Source of the DNA: Sphaerulina vaccinii
Lineage: Eukaryota; Ascomycota; Dothideomycetes; Mycosphaerellales; Mycosphaerellaceae
Direction of reading: 5' to 3'
Assembly: GCA_022570795.1 (NCBI GenBank)
Contig: JAKUDP010000002.1
Coordinates: forward strand, 1,426,001-1,490,000
DNA length: 64,000 bases
The position numbers and the translations under genes were made by a program. Below are positions 11,559-21,311 of the stretch, in pieces. Within the stretch, counting starts at the first letter, position 1. The number at the start of each line of letters is the position of its first letter. Below the pieces are notes generated by a model. It worked only from the letters and a program-made list of their open reading frames with translations. It had not been told where the DNA came from and searched no databases.

Positions 11559-12883
11559 ATGCCTCGAGCTCTCTCTGTCATCATCGTTGGCGGCGGCATT
11601 GGCGGGCTTGCGGCAGCGATCGCGCTTCGACGAAGTGGCCACGACGTACTAGTACTCGAGAAGTTTGCTCTTGCCCACGAAATTGGTCAAGGAATCACTC
11701 TGTCCTCCATAGCGGCCGCGTCCTTCGCGATCTTGGTCTCAACTTCGAACGTGCGAAGATAGCTGATTACATGGGTACCAATGTTGTCAATGCAGCGACC
11801 CTGGAGAATATGGCGCCGACCATGGACTGGCATGACTTTGACCTCAAGTATGGCCTTCGCTTCAAAACGGCATATCGAATTGATCTTCATGAGGAGCTGG
11901 TCCGCGTCGCTATGGCTGTGGAAACCTCCGAGTCTTCTGGACGTCCAGTAATCATCAGAGCAGAGACTGCGGTGACCTCTTACGATGGAGATGCTGGGAG
12001 TGTCACGCTTGCGACTGGCGAAGTACTCGCTGCTGATCTGATCGTGGCAGCCGATGGAGTTCGCAGCCAGGCAGCGAAGCAAATCATGGCACCACAAGCT
12101 TGCCCAGAAATCGACTCATCGACAACAGTTGTGTATCGATTCAGTCTTTCGACAGAAGGTATTCGCTCTGACCCGGACACAGCACATCTTCTTGCTGCCG
12201 GGGACGGCATGTGCACGTTCAACGTCCTTCCAGAGAATCCGCCCAGACGTTGGATCGTAAGATACTACTGTCGCAACCACGAGATCTGCAACTTCGCAAT
12301 ATATTCACTGCGCTCTCACAGTGACATGAACACCTCGGAGACTGGACGAACTCACAATGGGCTTCAATTCCAGACAAGTCGAGAAGATCTGGTCAAGGAG
12401 ATGATAGGAGCTCATCCTGCGTTGCTAAAAATGTGCAGCATGGCGAATGATGTCCTTCCGCTCTGGCGTTGCACTACACGTGAGCCATTGCCAAAGCTAC
12501 ACAAGAACAAACTTGTCGTGATAGGAGACGCCGCTCATCCGGTCCTCCCGCACTTTGGTCTTGGTGCCGTCTCTGCAATTGAGGATGCTGGATTCCTTGG
12601 AGCGTTGTTCGCAGATGTCTCGGAAACAGGCGGTCCACAGGACATTGTCACTAAGCGGCTCGAGTTGTTTAGTCGAAAGCGAGTACCTAGAGTTGCAGCG
12701 TACAAGTATTGGTCTGATGTGCCTTTTTTTGGTAAGGCATACGACACACAGAAAGCCAAGGTTGACGCATGGCTTGATCCGGCAGATGGCCCGAAATGTG
12801 ATGAGGAAATGAGGCCATGGTATATGGGCTACGATGCGGTGGCAGAGGCGAAGAATACTCTCAGAGAGGCTGGCTACGCTTGA
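11559..12883 (+). pseudogene. FAD-dependent monooxygenase (salicylate hydroxylase-like), frameshifted
   Basis: Class A flavoprotein hydroxylase family. The first frame (11559-11762) has the N-terminal Rossmann FAD motif VGGGIGGLAAAIALRRSG and the following GQGITLS. The second frame, which starts before the ATG at 11771 and runs to 12883, has the DG motif (LIVAADGVRS), the PDTAHLL segment and the second FAD motif GDAAHPVLPHFGLGAVSAIEDA. The conserved sequence runs from one frame into the other around 11708-11720 (first frame ..TLSS, second frame GRVLRDLGLNFERAK). The 1325-nt span is one base short of a whole number of codons, which fits a single-base deletion. No intron with acceptable sites can bridge it without deleting conserved residues. 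It may be a real lesion or a sequencing error. Otherwise the gene is complete, about 441 aa. Confidence 0.7.
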
Positions 12884-13001
12884 TAGCTGTACTTGATCTG
12901 TGGTAGAATGGTATGTCGAGGAGTCGGAGATTCCGTTGACTGCAGGTTGTGACCAATTGCCAAGATAGCTCCTTGCTCACTGCGATACTTCGCTTCGACC
13001 T

Positions 13002-14420
13002 TCAGGTGTTGGCTATCAGCATCGGGTGCTCGTGTTGTCGCTGGAACGCTTGTAGTAAGTCCTTGGCCGGGAATGCCTCAGCGGTATTGAGTTCATGTCT
13101 GATGACTTGCGTACATAGCTCCTGAGTATCGACCTCTAGGTTATGACCCTGCCATGTATTCGTCTGGCGTAATGTCAAGATCAGTCGGTCCAGCATCATG
13201 ATGCTGACGAGACACAGGCCAAGGACATCGCAGCCTTTGCTAGTCTGTTGTCGAGTCAAGAAGCGATGCTCACTGCGAACAACCACGTTCTTCAGATGTG
13301 CTCGCAATTCGTGGGCCTTGGCGAGCAAATCGAATCTTATGTCCCATTTCAGCTCATCTGTCGTTGCGGCTTTCCAAGTGGCAAAGAGTGTCCGTAGCGC
13401 TCGGAAGCAAGACAGAGTCTCACCTGTTGCTTCGGGATTCTGAGACTGTTTGATAGTCAAAATTTGTAGCAGTGCCTTCCACTGCTTACTCTCGAAGTAA
13501 CTATCATCCCCATTCAGAATCGCCTCCACGAACATGGGAGCAGCTTGTTCTGTAGTCAGGTCGCTCTGGTTCTGCTGTATCCGTTGGAACTTTGCCATGG
13601 CTGCTACGCCAGCGATATGTCGCGACCAATTTGATCCGTCTGGGGAGTCCAGCATTTCATACACAGCTAGCAGCTGAGACGCTGCTAACATGTCCAACCT
13701 CCCGTGGACGGCAGGATCTTGAACTGCAGCACGCAGTAGATGAAGTGCATCAGAGTAGCACACTAGTATACGCTCCTCGCTAGGTAGACCGGAAACAACT
13801 TGCTGCACTTTTGATACCACGCATGCAATGGCGCCATCCAGATATGGGGATCGGCCTTGAGAGGCGAAGGTAGTTGAGACTGAGCACCACTGTCGGCAAC
13901 GAAGAGCGTCTAGTGTGCGATCCGGCTCGCCGTTCAGCAGTTGGGCGGCTTTGCGTCTGATGTGGAATGCTGCCACTTTCAGGACGTTCTCCAGATCCAC
14001 ACGGGGCGGCAGTGGAGTGCAGCCTGACGAAAGGTGGCGTTCGAGTATGAAAAGAGCAGGCTTCTTACTGTTTACATCCTGCCAGTCTTTGCCGAAGGTC
14101 TGTATAGAAGGTTGCGAATTGCTACCTTTCAGACGAGATATGGTTGTGAGCCTGTCCGAGTGTTGGGTCATTAGCCGCTTCTGAGACTTTGATTTCTGCG
14201 CCGTGTCTGTTGCCTTGTCCGACGGAACCGATGCATCCGGCGCATCTTTGCGTTTGCCGGTCACACTGAATGTGCTGAAGGAGCCATAGTGAGCTACTGC
14301 AGGATTTGAACGCCTTGCACTTGTTGCTCGCGAGTGAGCTCGTGCATTGCGTCCAGTTGGCGCGGCAGCGGTTGAGGTGTTCAGAAACAGCAGTGGAGGA
14401 GAGCCATGACTATTGGCCAT
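13002..14420 (-). CDS. Fungal transcription factor-like protein lacking a zinc cluster
   Basis: A single-exon frame of 472 aa from the ATG at 14420; the frame extends nine codons further to a TTG. The N-terminus (PPLLFLNTSTAAAPTGRNAR followed by an Arg/Ser-rich stretch) resembles a large ascomycete family annotated as fungal-specific transcription factor-like, whose proteins begin with a short hydrophobic/aromatic motif and a basic stretch instead of Zn2Cys6. The remainder is helical with leucine-rich segments (LDMLAASQLLAVYEML; LGLCLVSIMMLDRLILTL) like the TF middle region. No Cys6 motif is present. Function unknown. It converges tail-to-tail with the broken monooxygenase, 118 bases away. 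Confidence 0.65.
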   Translation of the reverse strand: MANSHGSPPLLFLNTSTAAAPTGRNARAHSRATSARRSNPAVAHYGSFSTFSVTGKRKDAPDASVPSDKATDTAQKSKSQKRLMTQHSDRLTTISRLKGSNSQPSIQTFGKDWQDVNSKKPALFILERHLSSGCTPLPPRVDLENVLKVAAFHIRRKAAQLLNGEPDRTLDALRCRQWCSVSTTFASQGRSPYLDGAIACVVSKVQQVVSGLPSEERILVCYSDALHLLRAAVQDPAVHGRLDMLAASQLLAVYEMLDSPDGSNWSRHIAGVAAMAKFQRIQQNQSDLTTEQAAPMFVEAILNGDDSYFESKQWKALLQILTIKQSQNPEATGETLSCFRALRTLFATWKAATTDELKWDIRFDLLAKAHELRAHLKNVVVRSEHRFLTRQQTSKGCDVLGLCLVSIMMLDRLILTLRQTNTWQGHNLEVDTQELCTQVIRHELNTAEAFPAKDLLQAFQRQHEHPMLIANT

Positions 14421-14763
14421 CAGTAGCGTGCTCTTTGTTATCGCCAAACACCTGTATGGGATGTCTAGACATTCTGTGAGACGAATTGCTGAAGGTGTGA
14501 GTTGGATCTCAAGCTGGACATCTTTTCAAGGTGGAGCCGACCGAACAGAAATTCCTGGGACGATTCGCCGGCGCATAAATACTTGTGCACAGCACAATCC
14601 ATCACCATGTTTCGATGTCTTGATTGAGGGATTGGGAGTACTGGCAGTGCATGCATACAATACATTATGGCATTACTTGTAATACACACTCTGTGGAAGA
14701 AGAAGTCGTTCACAATCGCCTCGGACACATTAGTAGTGTGCCGACTCTATGCCCTTCGACCAC

Positions 14764-15989
14764 TCAGACTTGAGTCGCCTTAACATAGGCTGAAGAAGCG
14801 TTAGCACAGTAAATTTTGCAGTGAGGTCGGAAGAGTACTTACTAGCATCGATCTTGGTGATCTGTGGCAGCGCCAGTCTCACCTTATTCCTGTACAATAC
14901 TGGGTTACTGCTCTGCAGAGGATTGCCCTCAAAATACACCTCCTCCAGCTTCTCTTTGTCCTTGAGTATTCTCTCCACTTCTTGAAAGCTGTCAATCTGG
15001 CAATTGCTCGCCCACACGTTCTCGAGGTCCTTCAGATCCTCTAAGCCTTTGAGTGAACGGATGGGGTTTGACTGGAAGTCCAGAATCTCCAGCTTCGTAC
15101 ACGCCTTCACAGGCTCTAGAGATTCGATTCTGTTGTCCGAGACATACAGCTCTGTGATCTGCGGTATTGTCTCGATACCGTTCAACGAAGTGAGCCGGTT
15201 CGCTTGTATGCTGAGGGATCTCAGATTCGACAACGTGCTTAAGCCCTTCAGCTCTGTAATCTTGTTCTGGCCCAACCACAAGCTTGTCAGCTTAGTCAAC
15301 GTCTCTAACCCTTCAATCTCTTTTATCCGATTTGCACCCAGCTCGAGGTATGTCAGATTCGTCAGCGTCTCGAGCCCTTCAATCTTGGATATTCGGTTCT
15401 GCACAAAATAGAGATGGTCGAGCTTCGTGAGCGTTGCAATACGTTTGATGTGCTTCAGCTTATTGTATGACAAGTCCAGCGTTGTGAGTTCAGTCAGTTC
15501 CTCGAGGTTCTCAATGTGTTTGAGCAGGTTGTCGTAAAGCTCCAGCTCTTCTAATCCTTTACACGTTTCAGGCAGTTCGATCTTCTGGATCTGATTTTGG
15601 CGCAGGCATAGGCGTCTGAGTCGCGCGAACCGCTCGAGGTGCAAAGCAGATATTGAGGTGATCTTCGAGTGTAGGAGTTCAATCTCCTCCACCTCTGGAT
15701 CCTCGCCTTCCAGCAGGTCTTCGTCCGCATCGATCTGCTCCACGGGAGGGGCATCCTCGTCCGAGTAGTCTGAGTCCTCTATTGCTTCTGGATTTGCCAA
15801 AGTCGCCTGCTTGCCCACTCTGAGTTTGCCATCCCAGCCCGACTTGCTCATAGGCGTATGTGATGCTGACGCCTCTCCGTTGGTGGTAGGTTCGTCGTGA
15901 GAGTCGTGGGAGCTCGTCCCGTTCGTGCTCTCTCCGAGCACTGCCTGCGCAGAGCTTGGCCCATTAGGCTCGTCCAGTGGCTCTGACAT
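14764..15989 (-). CDS. SDS22: Protein phosphatase 1 regulatory subunit SDS22
   Basis: A 390-aa leucine-rich repeat protein that binds and matures the nuclear PP1 catalytic subunit. After an acidic N-terminus there are about eleven 22-residue SDS22-type LRRs (for example LTTLDLSYNKLKHIKRIATL, LTYLELGANRIKEIEGLETL, LTSLWLGQNKITELKGLSTL), then the LRR cap (LEEVYFEGNPLQSS, then NKVRLALPQITKIDA). Exon 1 is 15989-14843, the intron is 14842-14790 (53 nt, with a GCTAAC branch site) and a tiny 26-nt exon is 14789-14764. Splicing gives the ending KIDATYVKATQV, matching the canonical SDS22 C-terminus. The unspliced reading gives an atypical tail, which supports the intron. Confidence 0.93.
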
Positions 15990-16245
15990 GATGTGTCGTA
16001 AGTTGGTGTATGAGAATAGAACTTAGGCACGCGACGTATTTGTTCCAGAGTAGAGTTTAAGAGTGGGGCGCTTCACGGAGTCAGGCCCGGCTCTAGGGAT
16101 CAAATGCATGTGAAACTTGGATTTACAGTATATGTACATCTACAGCTCGGACGTGCAGCTCAAGCATAGCACGGCAGCATGGTCAACACACCCGATGCGT
16201 TGCTTTCCCTGTGGTCAACATAATTACATCAGAGAAGTTTCCAGG

Positions 16246-17475
16246 TCAAACGTCTTTCAGCAGCCACAGTCGTGGGTTCGGAGTAACAGACGGAAGCCCC
16301 TTTGTACGATTCTTGGTCTGCTTCCAGTATGGCACACATCTCGCTATGGTCGCCACGTTGGTACCTTGCCAAATGATGAAGGGCTCAAGATACTTCTGAG
16401 TTTCACTTAGCTTCGAAAGCCCTCCGCGAAGATTGATCATCTGCACTAGGCCACGCATATGGATGTGGTAATTCTCAGGTGAACCTATGCGATGTCCTGG
16501 TCAGCTACTTGCTCACAGCGTGGGGACGTATTTCATGTCATGTCAGGACCGCCTACCCTGTAAGCCCTCGTGGGTAGCCAGGATCAAGATTGCACAAACC
16601 AGAGGATCTGTCGTGGCACGATTTGGATCGCGCAAAGCCTCGTTGACAGTATTTAGCACGAAGCTCTTCAGCTCATATATGCACCTCGCAATGTTCTTGT
16701 TCAATGTGGGAGTATTACGGATAGCCAGAATGTGCCCCGTAGCGACCAAGACTGCCGCACTGACCAGAGCAGGATCTCGGGCGATTCTGGAGACCAGTGT
16801 CTCGGACCCTGTGCCTCGTTCAAGCTCTGGCATGAATATCTGCTCGAAGTCGAGGGATTGCGTAAATACAATCCACCTATAGTGCTCCTGTCAAAGTGCT
16901 ACTGAGTCGTGCACCCACATTTACTTCATGTGATGACTTACCATGACTGTAGGAAAGTCGAGCTGTAAGCGTCCCAGGATGCTTGCCATCTGATCAGCTG
17001 GATCTTGTAGAACATGCTGCCGTGAAACGTTGCGTGCCACTCTGGACGCCCGTACAATCTGTTCAGAGCTCGGAGGCATTGTACAGTCGTAACGCCGTCG
17101 TAACATTAATTCAGTATCATCGCGTTGACTGATATCGTGTCCTTCGCTCGAGCCGTCAATGGTGGTCGCTCCATGCTGAGATGTCTCGGACATGTCAGCT
17201 GCTGCACCATCGGCCGCCTCCACGCTGTCGGTCTGCTCTCCTGTCATCAAAGTCTGACGAGCCGTGACTGCAGACGTGTTATACCCTTTGAATTTGAGTG
17301 CTCGCTCTTTCTGGGCATATGTTTGATTCTGTCTCTGTCGTGCATTGCGATGCTGTAATCGAGCTACGTGTGATCGCGCTTCTCGACGCAGATTTCGATC
17401 CGTAGCATTTGGGTTGCCATCATACGTGATGAAGCTGAATTCTGTGCCTGGTGCTGTAGGTTTGCTGTTTGGCAT
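16246..17475 (-). CDS. Fungal transcription factor-like protein
   Basis: A 367-aa protein in three exons: 17475-16942, 16887-16557 and 16484-16246, with introns of 54 and 72 nt (the second has a CTGAC branch site). The N-terminus (FITYDGNPNATDRNLRREAR, then SHVAR) is the hallmark of the ascomycete family of TF-like proteins without a zinc cluster. The C-terminal exon has NYHIHMRGLVQMINLRGGL, a block widely shared by fungal-specific TF domains. Splicing restores LATHEGLQGSPENYHIHM. At 367 aa it is short for the family, which is usually 450-600 aa. It ends soon after the NLRGGL block, so it may be C-terminally truncated or diverged. Function unknown. Confidence 0.75.
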
Positions 17476-17936
17476 CGTGAGTGGCTATCATGAGCGGTAT
17501 GCTCGTGCTCGTCTTCTTTCTGCGCTGCGTGAGGGAAGAGGAAAAGGTGCAACGCCGTTGCTTAACGTTACAAGCCATGCTTCAGCCAAGCTCTTCGACA
17601 TCATGCTTAGACGCCTACATGGAGTGGCAGAGTAATATCCCGCCATAGCAGAGCTAAAAGGTTGTGGACTGGACGAAAAGAGGCATTGAAGAAAGCCGTC
17701 GTCATGTCGCGACCCGTACACTTCGGAGCGCGGTCCGTAGCGAGAGTTACGAAATACGAAAGCCTATCAGACACTTGCTTCGTACACTGTGGTCGCTAGA
17801 GACACAGGCTGACATGACACTCGTGAACGGACTTCATATTCCACCTCTTGCACGGAAAGCTTCCATACTCCATCAGGAGCGTGTCTTGCCAGCTGCACGA
17901 ACCGCAATGTACAGCAAATCCTGGCCTCCCAGTGTA
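17476..17936. other. Intergenic region
   Basis: About 460 bases between two minus-strand genes, containing the promoter of the TF-like gene that starts at 17475. No recognisable feature. Confidence 0.4.
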
Positions 17937-18849
17937 TCATGCTCCGTCATCGAGGCTGTCCGGCAAAGATGAAATCTCCGGAGACAATGGGTCCCACGAG
18001 ATAGAATGCCTCCTCATCTGGCCTATGTTTGGAACAGCATCGACGGCTGCGAGACTCTTGGCGATATCAATCACAATCTTCATCTCTCCAGATTTGATAA
18101 CACGGTAGTTTCCATTCGTCTCAGCTGCCTTCTCTGCTGCATCGAGAGCCGCTTCCATCAGGCTGAATGTGGTTATCAGTGAAGTCGTGATAGTTCTGTA
18201 TGTGATACATACAGAATCGCTGTCTTCATGTCCACAAGTCCACTCAGCTCTGCCAGCTCCAACACCAATGGATGAAAGTATCGAAGCCACGGTATAGGAG
18301 CGCGTCTGCCACGTCCTTGATCGAGCTTGGGGGCAAGACGGAGTGGTAGCGCCTCAACCCAGTCACCAGAGTTGACTGCGAGCGCTACCTCTGCTTCTGC
18401 AAGAGGACCCTCTGTAGGTAGAGGCTTCGGCGTCCTAGGAATAGGTGGTGGAGGAGGCGGTTTGATCTTCTTCGGCGTGAAGGCTGTTCCTTTGATCTTC
18501 TTCGGTATCTGAGCGACGGCATGCGGGATGCGATCTGTCACAGTTGTGGAGTCAGGCGTGAGCCGAGGAAATTCTTGATCATGATTCTTGACTGCGAAGG
18601 CAGAATGACTGCTCTTCTTCCGACTAGCCACCGCCCGAGGCTTCTTGGGCTTCGTGAGATTGCGCAAGTGATGTTGTGCTGGTGGTGGCTCCTAATCAGG
18701 TCAGCACAATCACACGAGCATCGGCATAGGCAAGGGGATACTTCGTTTGCTGGCTCCAGGACGACAAGCTCTTCCTCCGACGGCTCTGGGCCTCTGAAGA
18801 ATTGAGTAAGGTCGGCATCAGCATTTCCGCGGCTCAGGATTCTCATCAT
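17937..18849 (-). CDS. Hypothetical Pro/Lys-rich protein
   Basis: A 270-aa protein assembled from exons 18849-18742, 18691-18213 and 18162-17937, with two 50-nt introns. The start has a CACCATG context. The N-terminus is acidic (PEPSEEELVVLEP). A basic, proline-rich middle follows, with a repeated PKKIK motif (residues near 90-110) and PPPPPP. The C-terminus is probably helical (LVDMKTAILLMEAALDAAEK, then DIAKSLAAVDAVPNIGQ). I do not recognise the family and see no signal peptide or membrane segment. The PKKIK repeat reflects a 15-bp direct DNA repeat (18461-18475 and 18491-18505). The splice joins are plausible but rest on consensus sites only. Confidence 0.55.
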
Positions 18850-19283
18850 GGTGGTAAGGTAGTAATGTGGTTATAAAATTCAAGGAGACGAAAGCGGATC
18901 AGTGGGAGGTAGAAGAGAGGGTGTGTGTAGAGTGGTGCAGATGAAGTGAAGCTACGACTTTGGACCGTACTCAAGATCCTTGTCAGCGCCCGTTGCTCGA
19001 TCTCCAACTGCCTTTGGCACTGTTGTTCGAGAGACATAATCCAGGACAACCGCAATTCGACAGTCCCTGGTGAAACTACAGCTATTAGCGCGAGATCATG
19101 ACAGAGGAATGGTCAGGAAAATGATACTCACGACTGCACGAGTTCAGCTCGGAATACCTATATTGCCGTCGTAGCGAGCGGTCCATGATTCCGCATGATC
19201 ATAGCATGCACGGTTCCTGCCAGCGACATTTCTCAGCATTGAGCTACACCCTCTCCATAAGATCTCCATGCTCGATCTCAGCT
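18850..19283. other. Intergenic region
   Basis: About 430 bases holding the upstream region of the hypothetical gene and the 3' flank of the E2/F-box gene. A minus-strand frame starting near 19055 is short and gives no recognisable protein. Confidence 0.4.
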
Positions 19284-21311
19284 TCAACGACCTCTACCTC
19301 TTCCACGACCACCTCGACCGCCTCGACCACCACGTCCAGTGTTTCCTCCACCGCGCTGCTGGCTTGGAAAGAAGCTGAGGTTGTTCCGGATCTTCAGAGC
19401 TTCTGCAACCATACCCTCAGGTCTCCCAACATTCGGCTCTACCTCCAATCTCAGCGTCAACGCCTGCTCCTGCGTCAGAGCCCACTTTGAGTAGCCCTTC
19501 TCCATACTTGCCTTGACACTACCTCTCAGAAAGTTTGTGAAGTTTTGAGGCTGCTGCGGTGTTATTGACATGATCTTCAGGAACGTGGGAAAGTTCTGCA
19601 CTCCGTGGATCTCCTTGATATTCGCTGCCAGTTCTGCAGCGGCGTTTTCTGGAGGAGCTCCGTGGCGAGCGAAGAGTGAGTCGCGCAGCTCGGGTAGGGT
19701 CAGCGTCCGCTCTGCACCAGTAATAGGATCCTTCGTGTTCCGGCACTTGCGAACAATGCGCCGCATGTAGTCTTGGAACATGAGCAGGCGATAGCTCGTC
19801 GTCGAAGCATCGAAAGTCTTCTCCAATCGATAGGAGGATACTTTGTCAGTCTCCATGAAGCTCATCTCAGCCATGTTTCTCCCACGGCTGTCGAGCATCC
19901 ATACAACGTTGCGTGTAATGGCCTCCTGGATAATGAAAGTGTTCCACTTCTCGGCATTCTCAGGTTTCGTGGCGACCTCGACATCGGAAATAAGAGTCAT
20001 TATGAGAAGCCAGCCTAGATTCCGTACCTTTTCCTTGGAACGCTGACCTGCCACGAAGTTGGCTATCAGCGTATTCGCGTTGCGCGCAATCTCTGGCTTG
20101 TCACAAGCCAGACAAAGCAAGAGATGGAAGAGGTGGAAGTAGGATTCGATGGCCTTCTCACTCGCGTGAGTCAAGGTTGATTTAGCCGCGTGATTTCGAT
20201 ACCCATTGGCAGCTAGACTTTCGGCTTCTTTGGACAACTGCACGACGACATCATTCATCATTGTGTAGATGGCGTCTTCTGTTGGGCCATTGATGCCAGC
20301 TGCGCGGGCAACGAGGCTGATGTCTCGCTGAGCATTCTTCTTGACGCGCGTCCAGTGGTTCTCTGCGAGTGGAAGTGGCAGCCAAAACGTGAAGGGAAGT
20401 CCCTGAATGCTCGTGCGTACGGCAAGCTTCTCGAAGGCTTCGCGTGAAATGAGATCGAACTCGGAAGATGTCTTGGGGTCTCTGTCTTGGACCTGCACGC
20501 CAATCCCAAGCTCGAGCTCGCGAAATCCTTGCTTAAGTGTGAAGCATTGCAGCTCACGAGTTCTGATGATGTTGTACTGCCGAGCGACTCTGCCGAAGCC
20601 GTCCCACGCGCGCGCGGCTGTTAGTATATGCTCCACTTCAAGGTTGTCAAGAACCAGAAGAAGTATTTCGGAAGGCAAGTCTTGCAGCTTTGTCCGAGTG
20701 TGACTAGGATCCTTCGACAATGGTGTTGCCGGTGCTGGACCCGAAGAGGACGCTGGCGTCGCCATGGTAGTTGCTTGCAGAGCCTGGCTCAGTCCTGCCA
20801 TTGACGAGTCCGAGTTCTGCTCACCATGGCCGCACTGCTTGCACTTGAAGGCGTCCCTCTGCACGTTCAAGCCAAAGCCGTCATCGCCACGAGCCTGCCA
20901 CTTTCTTCTGTCCACATTTCCGCCGTGCTCACCCCACATCTGCTCGATGGTGTCCGAAGCAAAGAAGCTTAGCAGCTGGACACAAATACTCTTCAGAGTA
21001 TAAGCGGGTGTGTAGCCGTCATCGGAGACAAGCATGTTCAGGCATAGTCGATCATTGAATACATTGGGATGACTGATGCTGGTCTGAATCGTCACATCCG
21101 GCGGTATCAGGGGGCAGTGGGATGTGAAGTACAGTGTCAGATGGAGCTGTGCTTCACCTGCAGGAGTCAACCAAAGACACGCTCGCGTGATGTCGTTCTC
21201 GTGCACATGCAATTGAATCCCAGGATATGGCTTCTGTTGCAACTCCGCAATGTCCTGGAGGAGGCGTTGCTTGAGCAAGTGATCGGTGAGAAGGTTGCCG
21301 CGGAACGCCAT
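19284..21311 (-). CDS. Ubiquitin-conjugating (E2)-fold protein with F-box-like domain and RGG tail
   Basis: A single-exon frame of 675 aa. Residues about 1-120 form a UBC fold with the HPN motif (81-83) and a candidate active-site cysteine at 90 (HPNVFNDRLCLNML), followed by YTPAYTLKSICVQLLSFF. A short Cys pair (FKCKQCGHGEQ, 157 and 160) and a low-complexity linker follow. An F-box-like motif begins near 209 (LQDLPSEILLLVLDNLEVEH). The large C-terminal part (about 250-630) is helical and unrecognised. The final 24 residues are an RGG/RG tail like those in RNA-binding proteins. The E2 motif suggests ubiquitin transfer, and the F-box-like motif suggests SCF/Skp1 contact. Activity is inferred, not shown. 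Confidence 0.8.
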   Translation of the reverse strand: MAFRGNLLTDHLLKQRLLQDIAELQQKPYPGIQLHVHENDITRACLWLTPAGEAQLHLTLYFTSHCPLIPPDVTIQTSISHPNVFNDRLCLNMLVSDDGYTPAYTLKSICVQLLSFFASDTIEQMWGEHGGNVDRRKWQARGDDGFGLNVQRDAFKCKQCGHGEQNSDSSMAGLSQALQATTMATPASSSGPAPATPLSKDPSHTRTKLQDLPSEILLLVLDNLEVEHILTAARAWDGFGRVARQYNIIRTRELQCFTLKQGFRELELGIGVQVQDRDPKTSSEFDLISREAFEKLAVRTSIQGLPFTFWLPLPLAENHWTRVKKNAQRDISLVARAAGINGPTEDAIYTMMNDVVVQLSKEAESLAANGYRNHAAKSTLTHASEKAIESYFHLFHLLLCLACDKPEIARNANTLIANFVAGQRSKEKVRNLGWLLIMTLISDVEVATKPENAEKWNTFIIQEAITRNVVWMLDSRGRNMAEMSFMETDKVSSYRLEKTFDASTTSYRLLMFQDYMRRIVRKCRNTKDPITGAERTLTLPELRDSLFARHGAPPENAAAELAANIKEIHGVQNFPTFLKIMSITPQQPQNFTNFLRGSVKASMEKGYSKWALTQEQALTLRLEVEPNVGRPEGMVAEALKIRNNLSFFPSQQRGGGNTGRGGRGGRGGRGRGRGR

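Noticed and set aside
11690..11770. Intron as explanation for the monooxygenase frame change
   Set aside because: Candidate GT..AG pairs are either about 27 nt long or would delete the conserved GQGITLS..RVLRDLGL segment.
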